DNA of 64,000 bases from contig JAFKAC010000088.1 of assembly GCA_025766275.1 (NCBI GenBank), forward strand, positions 62,001-126,000, given 5' to 3'. Each line of letters begins with the position of its first letter. Position 1 is the first letter of the stretch. This DNA comes from Lactarius indigo. Lineage: Eukaryota; Basidiomycota; Agaricomycetes; Russulales; Russulaceae. Both the position numbers and the translations under genes were made by a program. Positions 19,318 to 30,438 of the stretch are shown piece by piece. Below the pieces are notes generated by a model. The model was not told the DNA's origin and made no database searches. It saw nothing but the letters and a program-made list of their open reading frames with translations.

Positions 19318-22123
19318 ATGTCCCGGGCTCCTCACGAGGCCAGCAACATACCCAACACAGGATTTGGTGAAGGTATCATTCCCCCCCCCCATGACTCTAT
19401 CCTCGCACCAAGGTTCTCGCCTCACTGCCGCCAAAATAGGTGACTACTGGTATCCACCCCCGTCGGCACAAAATCAAGCATCACATGGTGTATCTAATTT
19501 CGTCGATGGCTCCGGGCCTATATTCTCAATGTACATGGAAATGGCGACAGAAGAGGACAAGAAGATGGCCGAGAACTGGAAAGCGGATGCAGACGGCATC
19601 CTCATATTTGTGCGTCTCTGTCTTTTAATCTCGTGCTTCGTACTGACTCAAATCACATAGACCGGTTTATTCTCCGCTGCTGTCGCATCCTTGATCTCGG
19701 TCTCCATTCAGGATATTCGACCGAACCCACAGGACACCTCAAATTTCTACCTCGCAAATATCTACCAGACTACCGTCAACCCCAATATCTCAGCTTCCCT
19801 CCCAACTTCCCCTCCCCCATTCTCTCCGCCAAACTATGCAGTTTGGGTGAACTCACTTTGGTTCATGAGCTTGGTGATCAGTCTTACCTGTGCCCTGCTC
19901 GCGACGTTGCTGCAGCAATGGGCACGAAGATATCTCAAGGTCACTCAGACACGCTACAGTCCAGAAAAGCGAGCACGAATTCGTGCGTTCTTTGCCGAGG
20001 GGGTTGACAAGTATCTCCTCCCATGGGTGGTCGAAACATTACCTGCGCTTCTCCACATTTCCCTGTTCCTGTTCTTCGCTGGTCTGGTTGTATTCTTATG
20101 CAACGTTTATGTCACGATTTTCAAGTTGGTGTTGGTGTGGGTCGGTGTTTGCACGGTCCTGTACGGTTGCATCACATTAATGCCAATCATTCGTCATGAC
20201 AGCCCATACTACACATCGCTTTCGACCTTCGTCTGGTTCATTGTTATTGGGATACGATATGTCATATTTCGTATTTATCGGTGGTTCTATCGCATGGTTG
20301 GCATTCTACGTCATCGTGGTCATGACCCCTTCAATGCTGTTCATTTTCGGATGGACAGGCACCGCTACCACCAATTACTCTTGAGGGGTATGCAGAGGTC
20401 AGCCGAGTTAACTGCGCTGGAACCCCGATCAGATATCGACACTCGCGCCTTGATGTGGACATTTGACTGTTTGGACGAAGATCACGAACTGGAGCGCTTC
20501 TTTTCCGGCTTACCTGGCATCCGCAGCTCCAAGGTGGCCGACGATCCTCTTCCAGGTCTCACCGAAGTGGTCAAAAACAACCTTTCTATAAAATTGATGG
20601 GATTTTTTGACCGCACTTTCTCATCAGATTTGCTTCCCGAGCCTGTCAAAAACCGCCGGGCCATTATCTGCGCGAAAGCCCTTGACCCGCTGCAATTTCC
20701 CTATGCATTCTGGTATATCCTCCGCGGAGTCATTTATAAGGATCAACACAGCGGACTTCAAACGGCCGAATTTGTCCGTGTCATGCAAGGCTGGCGCAGT
20801 GGTGGAGACCGACAAACCGAATTACTTGGAGAGGCCCTGTTTACCTGTGTCATTGCAGGAGCGCAACGCCGCGACGACTCTTGGCTTATTTCTGCCCCCG
20901 ATAAACTGGGAATCCCAGAAACTGACCTCCGACGCTACGCCACAGACTGCGACTTGTCACTTAAAAGCTTGATTCACATCGCCGGCCATCAATTTAGCCA
21001 GTTCGGGAAACTGCCCTGGCAAGACTACTGGTTCTCGACGGTTCTAATGGCAGCTTCGGAATTCAACGTGCGAGATACATCACCCGATCTGCAGCATGAC
21101 TTCTGCGCGCTCTGGAATCAAATCGTCCTCAAAGCGCAGAATGACAACGATCGGCGGATGGTGATACGTATCCTCAGACCAATTCGGAAGGTATACATCG
21201 CTCTTCATGAAGGTACCGATGCTGCCCCAACACAATTCTCCGCCTCCACCGATTATTGGGATGACGTTCTGCTTGACCCAAGCTCATATCCACGGTGCGA
21301 CGTTGTTAGCCATATTCATCACTCTTCCTCCACAACCTCAGCTCACTCTGTCCTGCACGATAATGATGCGCCGCTCCCTGCTCCCCTTACCAGTCCCGAT
21401 GTGTCTTCCTCGTCCATATCCCCACCTCACATCTTCGAAAGTCTCACAGATATACCGCTTGACGACTTCCACCCCCAGACTGCTCATCAGACGACCACCG
21501 AAAGCTTCTCATTTCCTGTCACCTCACCAGATCCGGCGGCCACTGATGCGTTTGTTACCTCTGGTGGAACAATACCCCACCCTACTTCCGCAACCTTTAC
21601 ATCTGCCCCTCTTCTTTCCGCTACCTACCCACCTGCTGCCATCACCCTCCAGCATAACGCAGACCTCATGGCACCTTCCGATCCACCAAACCACCCTTCT
21701 TCAGCTTCTCATCCAATTTTCGACAATACGCTTCCTACAAGTTTGTCATTGTCTTCACACTCGCCCATGACTCAATCTGACCCCTCGCCGTCTTTCCCGG
21801 AATCCCATCTCTCGGCAACAGTTGATACCGCACCCAGCGGTTATCCAGGACTGACTTCTGCGCCCGATCTGGGTGCTGCGGCTGAAGGTGGTGGTAGCCC
21901 TCAGCCTGGTTTTGGCAAGGAAAAGGACGCCCTTGACGACCCCCCTTCGGTGAATCGCACAATCCACGCCAGCACTATGGCCACCCTAGATTTTCCACCG
22001 CAACTGCCATCAGTTACCGACTTAGACGTAGCCATCCCGGGTCCTTCACTTTGGGAACCAATTGCCGAGCGCTCAGGAGATCGTCCTCCGGATCCTTCAC
22101 GTTGTCAGTACGATGTCGTTTGA
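19318..22123 (+). CDS. DUF6535-family membrane protein (copy B), three exons
   Basis: Gene model from splice signals and comparison with copy C: exons 19318-19372, 19440-19609 and 19661-22123, introns of 67 and 51 nt with GT-AG ends; 895 aa ending at TGA. The ATG opens MSRAPHEA, conserved in copy C. Residues 30-75 carry GSGPIFSMY...DADGILIF and join across intron 2 to TGLFSAAVASLISVS, the start of the DUF6535 domain. Hydrophobic segments lie near 76-90, 138-160, 203-222 and 228-250, with a weaker one near 262-282, so it is probably a multi-pass membrane protein. A helical domain (about 300-570) and a Ser/Thr/Pro-rich tail (about 575-895) follow. Function is unknown. The frame is intact. Confidence 0.88.
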
Positions 22124-22574
22124 CCCGTCTCTCGGCCTCTTAGACTTGCGCGTGCGATGGGTATTTTGCTATTGGGCGCTTTCGAGACCCCCCGACACAT
22201 GAGTCTCAGACTACTTTCCTGCCACCGCCTTGACTGCCTCATTACGGCGCCTGGAAAAAGCGACGATGTATACCGCGTGCACGAGCCATGCTATCGTGCG
22301 AGGCGGTTGATCAACAGCGCTTCCTCTTATGGATTGAATATGCGCTCAATGCCCGTGTGAGCTTGACTGTTAACAAGCCAGCACTGATCACTTTCCATTT
22401 ATGACTGCGCCAATGTGGAGACATTAGTGAGGGAGAAAGAAAAGAAAAGAGTTTGGCCATGGGAGGCAGAGGGAACGTTTACAATCGGTGACCCAGTACT
22501 CGACTTTGGGGTCCCGAAGACGTACCATATACCCCAGTGGTGTCTGTGCAGGTGGGCATGCTGCCAAGTGTGCA

Positions 22575-22985
22575 GGTCATTCAGTCACCCCTTAGGAATA
22601 ACTGGAGGAGCACGAAGAGCAACGAGGACCGCATTGGCCTGGAGAGCGAGTCAAAGTCGAAAATAGCCAGGTCAGACAGGGTCGTGGCGATTGCATCGAG
22701 AGCAAAAAGCCGTGTCGCCTGAGATGCGTGTTCTAGATAATAGTATGTCATATCTCTCTGTGGGGAGCAAAGCAGGTCAGAAAGTGATGCAGAGGAAGAA
22801 TACGTACTTCCACCCCGCTTTGGAAAAGACAACGACTACGGGCTCTGAGAGAGCGCTCTTCTCGTCCGGCGTGGCCTCTTACCGTTTGGACCACTTCTCG
22901 ACGTCGGTGGGGACCTGCAGTTCGTACAGCCCACAGATAACAGGAGTGATAAAACGCAGCGGGCTGGCACCGTTGTCAGAAACGA
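22575..22985 (-). pseudogene. Unrecognised gene family, copy U3, decayed
   Basis: Downstream of DUF6535 copy B and antisense to it. The VEKW block (about 22905) has a stop soon after. KSALSEPVVVVFSKAG is followed by a possible 56-nt GT-AG intron (about 22824-22769), then RDMTYYYLEHASQATR and an LDAIATTLSDLAIFDFDSL block. The order matches U4 and U5. Confidence 0.45.
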
Positions 22986-23042
22986 CTGTATTAGATAGAA
23001 CAATAAAAAGTACTTGCCTGGCACCGTTGTCAGAAACGACTG
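22964..23042. repeat. Short direct repeat, 25-bp unit, two copies
   Basis: The segment at 22964-22988 recurs at 23018-23042 (54-bp period), containing GGCACCGTTGTCAGAAACG. It lies at the edge of unit U3 and has no known function. Confidence 0.7.
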
Positions 23043-23598
23043 AAGTACCAGGTGCGCGTAAGGCGACTTAAATACATCGTAATGAACGTAGCTACTACAC
23101 GTGAAATCACCAGTACCGATGATATCTCAACTAAGTAGAGGGGAACGGATTGTCCCTGATCATACTCGTAAAGTAAAGTCCGAACTGTATCTAAGGATCG
23201 TGATGCGAGACTACACCTCGCGTTTCACTCATGCCCGACGCCGAGGTAACTCGCGCGTGGACGCACTCTCTCATTTCAACAAGGAGATGATGCGGAGGGG
23301 AACTGGCATGGCTATCATCATGGTTCAAAGCAGAGGTGAGTAATGACGTGGCGTTCTCAGCTTTCGTTTTGAACAACTGCGGGTCGATAAGCAAGTGTGA
23401 AAAATGCGTCTATGCGCACCTGGGTGGCCATTCTAACTCTCAAGCTATAGCAGGATGGGCCCCTTGTTGAGAGTGGCATCGAGCATCCCAATAGATGTGA
23501 AGAAGTCGAATGACATGTAACGCGTAAGGAAAGTGACGCCGGGCCTGTGCCACGAGGACGGCATACGTAAGCGTGCACTTTCAGTCTCAACAACCGAC
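23043..23598. other. Upstream region of DUF6535 copy C, no gene seen
   Basis: About 550 bases between unit U3 and the copy C start codon. Only short ORFs without domains are present. It presumably holds the copy C promoter, but no TATA box stands out. Confidence 0.4.
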
Positions 23599-26370
23599 AT
23601 GGCATCAATGTCCCGAGCTCCTCACGAAGATATCAATATAATGGAGGCAAGTATGGGCCCAGGAACAGGTATCTTACTCCTACTTGGCTCAATACCCATC
23701 GCTGACGCTCCCACAGGTGACTACCAGCACTACCCACCCCAGTCAGCGCAGAATCAAGTACCCCAGGGCGTATCGAACTTTGTCGACGGCTCTGGGCCCA
23801 TTTTCTCAATGTACTTAGAGATGGCCTCGGAAGAAGACAAGAAGATGACTGAAGGATGGAAAGCGGACGCCGATGGGATTCTGATATTTGTGTGTCTCCA
23901 TCATCTAATGCCGTGCTTGACACCAACTGAATGATCACAGACCGGTTTATTCTCTGCTGCCGTTGCATCTTTGATATCGGTGTCGATTCAGGATATTCGA
24001 CTGAACCCACAGGACACCTCCAACTTCTACCTTGCAAACATCTATCAGACCGTTTCCAACCCGAATCAACCCAATATTCCCCTTCCTTCTTCCCCACCCC
24101 CATTCTCTCCACCAACGTATGCCGTCTGGGTCAATTCACTTTGGTTCTTGAGCCTTGTAATCAGTATTTCTTGTGCTCTGCTCGCGACGTTGCTACAACA
24201 GTGGGCACGAAGATACCTCAAAGCTAATCAGCTACGTTACAGTCCCGACAAGCGAGCTCGGATCCGCACGTTCCTTTCTGAAGGTGTTGACAAGCTCCTC
24301 CTTCCTTGGGCAGTTGAAGCGTTGCCCACACTTCTCCACGCTTCCCTGTTCCTTTTCTTTGCCGGTCTGGTTGTGTTCCTATGGAATGTGAATCTCACGG
24401 TTTTCAAGTTGGCGCTGTCATGGGTCGGCGTTTGCACGGCCCTGTACGGATGCATCACGATCATTCCCATCATTCGTCATGACAGCCCATACTACACCCC
24501 ACTCTCATTGCCGATGTGGAATATTGTTAATGGGATATCATTTCTCATATTCCGGGCTCTTCGGAAGCTCACTTATTTGAGTTACTTTAGTTCTGAGGCC
24601 TGTAGTCGCTTTTGGGACTTGGAGAAACGTTCTCGCCAACTACTTGTGCAGGGCATGCAGAAGGCGGCCGAGAACGCTGCTCTGAATGCACCATCGGAGA
24701 TTGATACTCGCGCATTTCTGTGGACATTCGACAGTTTGGACGAAGACCACGAACTGGAGCGCTTCTTTTCCGGCTTACCCGGCATCCGCAGCTCCAAGGT
24801 GGTCGACGATCCTCTGCCTGATCTCACCGAAGAGGCCAAATACAAACTTTCCGATGCATTGATAGGATTCTTTGACCGCACCTTCTCATCCGATTTGCTT
24901 CCCGGGCCTGTCAAAAACCGCCGGGCCATCATCTGCGCGAAAGTCCTCGACCCGCTGCAATTTCCCAATGCATTCTGGGAAATCCTCCGCATAGTCATTT
25001 CCTCGGATCAACTTAGGGGACTGCAAACCACCGAATTCATCCGTGTCATGCGAGGTTGGTGCAGTAGTGGAGATCAACAAGTTGCATTACTTGGAGAGGC
25101 CATGTTCACCTGTGTTATTGCACGAGCGCAGCGCCGCGACGACTCTTGGCTTATTTCGGCCCCCAATAAACTGGGAATCCCAGAAGCTGACCTTCGACGC
25201 TACGCCACAGATTGCAACTTGTCATTTACGAGCTTGATTCACATCATTCACCACCAATTTAGCTGGTTCGGGAAATCGTCCTGGAGAGATGATTTGTTCT
25301 CGGATGTTCTAATGGCGGCTTCGGAATTCGATCTGCAAGATACGTCACCCGATCTGCAGCACGAGTTCTGTGCACTCTGGAATCAAATCGTTCTCAAAGC
25401 GCAGAGTGACGGCAATTGGCGGATGGCAATATTGATCCTCAGCCCGATTCGGAAGGTATACATCGCTCTTCATGAAGGTACCGATGCTGCCCCAACACAA
25501 TTCTCCGCCTCTACCCCTGTTTGGGATGGTGTTCTGTGGGACCCAAGCTCATATCCACGTTGCAACGTTGTTAGCCATATTCACGACTCTGCTTCGACAA
25601 CCTCAGCTCACTCTGTCCTGCACGGTAATGACGCGCCGCTCCCTGCTCTCCTTACCAGTCACGATGTGCCTTCCTTGTCTGTACCTGCCCCACCTCACAT
25701 TGTCGAAAGCCTCACGGATATACCGCTTGACGACTTTTACCCCCGGACCGCTCATCAGACGAACACAGAAAGCCTCTCATTTCCTGTCACCTCATCAGAT
25801 CCGGCGACCGCTGATGCGATTATCACCTCTGGTGGAACAGTACCCCACCCCACTTCTGCGACCTCAACATCCGCCCCTCCTCTTTCGTCTACCTCGCCAC
25901 CCGCTGCCGCTACCCTCCAGCACAACGCAGACCTCATGGTGCCTTCTGATCCATCAAACCACCCTTCAGCTTATCCAATTCTGGACAATACTCTTCCGAC
26001 AGGTTTGTCACTATCTTCACACTTACCCATGGCTCGATCTGACCGCTCGCTTTCTAACACAGAAATTCATCGTCCGGAAATAATCCCTACTACTCCCAGC
26101 GCTTCGACAGAGCCAGCCTCTGCACCTGATCTGTGTGCCACTGTCGAGGACGACGGCAGCCTGGAGCTTGGTCCACGCGTGAAAATGACCCTTGACCCCC
26201 CTTCCGCAATTCACGCAAACACTCTGGCCACCCCACATCCTCCACAGCACCCCTCGCCAGTCACAGACATGTACCCGACCATTGCGAGCCCATCACCGCG
26301 TGAACCAAATGCTGAGCGTACAGGAGATCACCCACCACAGCTCTTGCATTGCCCGTATGATATAGTTTAA
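23599..26370 (+). CDS. DUF6535-family membrane protein (copy C), three exons
   Basis: Exons 23599-23668, 23717-23889 and 23941-26370, introns of 48 and 51 nt with GT-AG ends at the same positions as in copy B; 890 aa ending TAA. It starts MASMSRAPHE and the second Met matches the copy B start. The order is the same as in B: a cytosolic N-terminus with GSGPIFSMYLEMASEEDKK, the DUF6535 membrane domain (hydrophobic segments near residues 82-97, about 145-167, 210-229 and 235-256), a helical domain with FDSLDEDHELERFF, and a Ser/Thr/Pro-rich tail ending YDIV. The region after the last hydrophobic segment (about 262-300) differs most from copy B. The frame is intact. Confidence 0.88.
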
Positions 26371-26619
26371 CACCCCCCGGTCTCTTAGATGCGAATGTAT
26401 GATATATTCTTGTTGGACTCCCGATATCGTCATTATGGATATTATTCGATACTTTTTACTTTTTCTCGTCTTGTGTATATGCCGTCTCTATTACATGGTA
26501 CAAATACCGTGGCGAAATGTGTACGCTTGGTAGAATGGCGAGTTTTGAGCGAGGAGTCTCAGCGATCCCCTTGATTGGGCCGATGAGTGTACCTGGCAGA
26601 GACGTGGGGGCCTGCGTGC
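26371..26619. other. 3' flank of DUF6535 copy C
   Basis: Similar to the 3' flanks of copies A and the fragment at 17190-17640 (TATTCGATAC, ACAAATACCGTGGC, CGAGGAGTCTCAGCG), which supports duplication of gene plus flank. Confidence 0.5.
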
Positions 26620-27015
26620 ACGTAGCCTATGCTTGTGCAGTGAGGACCGCATCAAGCTTTAAAAGCGCATCGATGCTGAAGATGGTCGAATAGGACAAGG
26701 CAGTGGCTACCATATCACACAAACTAACTGTTACCTGCGATGGGGGGTCTAGCGTGCGGACGTGTGTGAGCTTGTAATAGTATGCCGTATCTCTTCCCGG
26801 AGAGTAAGGCGGTGAATCGAAGAGGCAGACGGTGGATATGACTATCCCGCTTTGGAAATGACGTTGACAACGTTCTCCAAGGAAGCGCTCTTCTCTGAAA
26901 GCGTAATCATCCTGTCTTTCAGCCACTTCTCGACGTCGCGGCGGGAGGCCCGCTGCACGGACAACTCGCCATTTGTGCTCATAGCGAGGAGTGCGTCATT
27001 CCGGCCAATGACTCA
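26620..27015 (-). pseudogene. Unrecognised gene family, copy U4, best preserved N-terminal part
   Basis: Minus strand: MSTNGELSVQRASRRDVEKW, then LKDRMITLSEKSAFLGE in the next frame, QSGIVIS, YSPGRDTAYYYKLTHVRTLD, and MVATALSYSTIFSIDALLKLD (about 26925-26640). Few stops interrupt it and it may be expressed, but no complete ORF or clear intron model emerges. Family unknown; used here as the reference for the repeated unit. Confidence 0.45.
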
Positions 27016-28119
27016 TAAACAGAAGACGAAGGACAGATTGTTGTAGGAGGTGGAAGTGGGTTGGAGAAGCTCGTAAAGCTTTAGTGGACAAGAGACGAGG
27101 GCAAGAGGATGGCATAGCGAGAGGGAAACGAAGGCGCGGCAATGTTACTTGAATATGGAGTCTTCGGTCAAGGAGTAACGCATGACGGATCAATGAATGC
27201 CTTCTTTTTCTGGAAAAATGGATCGGCCAAGGAGGGAGCGTAGACGTTAGTGTAGACGAATCGTTGAGAAAACTGACACAACAGAGCCAAACAATCTTAT
27301 TATCCGACTTGCGTCATGAAGCTTGCATGAAGTCACCCCAATGCCATCGTCGTTCATACAGAGGCCAACCCAGGACACAACCCGACTTCGCAGGATAACT
27401 CGGCGTTCTCTTTCGCCAATATCCACTGGATTCTCGCTTAGGCCATGTCTATTCGGAAAATATGTGCTGGATATCGACCACTAGCGTTGAGTTTTTGTGC
27501 TAGACACCTTGCGTACACCCCGCAGACCATCTTTTCGCCTGATTCCAAGTGTGAGTGATAAGCGCTAAGCGCTAAGCTCCCAAACAGAGTCCGTAAGGGC
27601 TCGACCACGACCACTTACGACGGCGCCTAGAACTAATCATCGACCCCATAATATACGAATTTTTAGGCAACGCTCTAACCCAACTCACTTATTTTTCAGC
27701 CTCACAAAGCACCCGAAGTACCCCTGCCGATTTCTCATAATAGATGACGCTATGTCCTTCACGAGTATGGAAGTGCCTTACGAGGACCCGGCCATCTATG
27801 TTCGCCATGGCTTAATACATAGTCCAGACCACGCTTCGGAATCTGCAGCATTGCATCGCCGCAGTGGTCTGGAGTGCCTCATCAGTGACCCTTCCGTCCG
27901 ACAAATGCGATGGCAGGCGGAAAGGAATGAGAGTTCGGCTGCGAGAAGTCAGGAGTGTATAGTGTTAAGGAATGCGAGACGATCGCCGCCGTGGAGGTCG
28001 AACGAGGAGTCAAACTGAATGTATGCGCAGCGGTGCGGGACCTCTGACAGTCTGAGCGGGCGTGTCGGTTAACAAGCAGGCGTGAAATCTCTTTATCTAC
28101 AATAACCTCAACGTGTAGT
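27016..28119. other. Intergenic stretch, nothing recognised
   Basis: About 1.1 kb with only short ORFs (for example a plus-strand frame at 27752-28018) and no recognisable domain, RNA gene or repeat. Confidence 0.4.
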
Positions 28120-28800
28120 TATTACCAAGGAGAAAAGCAGGGCGGGGGAGAGCTCACTGTCATGGCATAGAGCTCGGCTTGGGTTGCATGCACCCGCGGC
28201 GCGGCGGCTACTTGCACGTAGGTTCTGGTTGGTGCTCTGGAATCTGTGGCCGGCGAGAATAAGTAGACGCACTTTGCGCTCAAACTGAGTGGCATCCAGA
28301 ACTGCATTTACTTAATGTATTTTTGTGCTGTCATCAGGGCCGGGAGTCGAACGGAGACAGATTCTCGGGATACTACACACCGTGCTCCCCGGCGGTGTCT
28401 ACGTGTATGTGCTGCCAGGCGTACAGCTCGCCAAGATCTCCACTTGAAAATATCCAGAGTACAAACAGAGAGTGCGGTTACGCAGCGAAGGCAGCATCGA
28501 GCTAGAAGAGCAGGAAGAAATCGAGGATGGTCGGGTCGGATAGGACCGTGGCGATCGCGTCAATCACGGCGAGCTATGTCGCTTGCGGTGCGGTCTCTGC
28601 ACAGAGATCGGGGGTCAGTTTGTGAAGCAGTAAGAGAGGCAGAAACCGTACAGCTGCCCCGCTTCAGAAAACGTGTCGACAAGGCGCTCTTCTCCGGGGA
28701 GTAAACGTTGAACTCCCAAATGAGCCACTTCTCGACATCAATGCAGGAGACCTGCAGCACGTGCAGCTTCGTTTGTGCTGGCGAGATCCATGGGACGTGT
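28120..28800 (-). pseudogene. Unrecognised gene family, copy U5, decayed
   Basis: ISPAQTKLHVLQVSCIDVEKW (about 28790-28725), SPEKSALSTRFLKRGS, then DAIATVLSDPTILDF (about 28570-28520) followed by a TAG. Further downstream, TRTYVQVAAAPRVHATQAEL (about 28230-28170) corresponds to PRTYSEAVLWWDAHVGLKRA of U1. Stops and frame changes indicate decay. Confidence 0.45.
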
Positions 28801-29254
28801 TGGAGACCGGAAGACGGAGGGCAGGTTGTCGTGGGAGCGGATCTGGCAGGCTTCAGTTGTGTTGTTTGCGGACCTAAGGTAGGGGCCATCAGGAACTCGC
28901 ACCCCTTTATGTAAGCATTTTGTCGTCTTCGTCGTTTCTTCTTCTCCTCCCTCACTCATCACAATAGCCAAAAAGTAAAATATGAGAAGTAAAGGGAACT
29001 GTACCTTCTTTGACTCCCATTTTTTTTTTTTGAAAAATATTTTGATTTCAGTGAATAGAAGTGAAAACAATTTTTTTTCATTAAAACTCAATATCTTGAC
29101 GTTTACAGTCAATCTAAACCAACTTGCTGAAGTTGAGCAAAAGGTGGTGGCTGCACACGTGACAGTAAAGTCACGTGCATGTATTAGTCATGATGACAAA
29201 CATGGTGAAGTGGTTCACCCACTAAAGCTCCCGCTGTCTCAAAAATCAACATTT

Positions 29255-29898
29255 ATGCCGAGGAAAAAACCAGTGAATCAATCGCGCCTCCAAAATGTCA
29301 AGAAGGCCCAAGCCAGAAGGGCCCAGAAGTTCAAGGAATCCAGTCCAGGTGCGACTTGGCCTCGGTGACATTTGGTCACATGATTGACCGACCCTGCAGC
29401 GACGCACCTCCCAAGTGAGGACTCGGAAGTGACTGAAATCAAAGTGGGTGAGCCAGAGATTTACCCGGACATCGTGGAATTGTCTGTGGCCGATTATAAT
29501 TCAATTCTGGCACCCCAGAACTCACCAAGGCAAGCCCCAGCACCTGAAGGGTCCAGAAAACGCGTGCACGCATCTTATCACACCGGAAAATTGGAAAGAA
29601 CCATCAGAAGGCACAAAAAGGCCAAGAGAGATCTTGAAGCACAAGGTTTCTTCTCGTTGCAGGAATTCTTGAGGCGGAAGGCAGAAGGCGCAAGGCAAGA
29701 ATCCACTGGAGCCACCCAGAGCGAGGAGAATGAGACGCGTGACTCGGACAAGGGCATAGCCAACGAGGATATGCACGAGGCCAAAGTGACCGATGTTGTG
29801 TGCCATGCAGACAGTGGCACTGTGTCAGTAAATGCGCTTGAAGTGGGGGATGATGCCGGGTCGGCCAATGACAGGAATGGGGTGGCGGAAAACCTGCA
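29255..29898 (+). pseudogene. Lysine-rich protein of unknown function, 3' end cut off by Gyp-A
   Basis: Best model: exon 29255-29348 (MPRKKPVNQSRLQNVKKAQA...), intron 29349-29399 (GTGCGA...CTGCAG, 51 nt, contains in-frame TGAs), exon 29400 onward. The frame on both sides agrees. The product is basic at the N-terminus and later has HTGKLERTIRRHKKAKRDLE and GFFSLQEFLRRK, then an acidic Ser/Glu-rich stretch. The frame runs into the Gyp-A LTR at 29899, which adds VTLHRR and a stop. The original C-terminus is not found to the right of Gyp-A. I do not recognise the family; Lys-rich leaders of this style occur in fungal transposon-associated proteins, but that is only an impression. Confidence 0.5.
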
Positions 29899-30406
29899 TG
29901 TTACGCTCCACCGGCGTTAGTCCGACTTGGATGTGAAACGGCGTAGTCGACTTAGCGAAAGTTAGGCGAATGGGGATCACGTGTCAACCCAACGCAAGCT
30001 GAACAGGGGTCTTCTGACACACACTGCAGCGTAAGATGTAAGAGTACTATTCCTTGGTGAATAGAAGTAGAGGCACGCTCGGTCTGGGACCAAGGCAAAC
30101 AAGAGACGAGTCAAGATGGTGGATTGAAGAAGACCAAGATGGGGACTCTTGGTCTTCTGCGACTACTACTTATACAGATACACGCGGGCTTTGAAGCGCC
30201 GCTCGAACAGTAAGTAACCAATAGCGTAACTAGCTCGAACCCTAGTACAGCTATCCTAGGAATGAGTCATACACGAGTCACAATCACATGTAAACTACTG
30301 TGCTGACTGATGCGATGTAGGAGTCCATGACTAATACTGATACCGGACCGTAGTCATAACCGGTCATGAGTCGTATGTGTTGAGTCAACAAGTCCGTACC
30401 GTAACA
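29899..30406 (-). repeat. 3' LTR of Gyp-A
   Basis: 508-bp repeat of 37199-37706. On the minus strand it is preceded by the purine tract AAAAGGGGGTGA (plus-strand complement at 30407-30418). Confidence 0.93.
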
Positions 30407-30438
30407 TCACCCCCTTTTCAGGAGTGAGGCCCACCTCA

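Noticed and set aside
28335..28365. tRNA-like GTTCGACTCCCGG on the minus strand
   Set aside because: The T-arm does not pair and no other arms are found.
29899..29920. Apparent end (VTLHRR) of the truncated gene
   Set aside because: It is encoded by the Gyp-A LTR, not the original gene.
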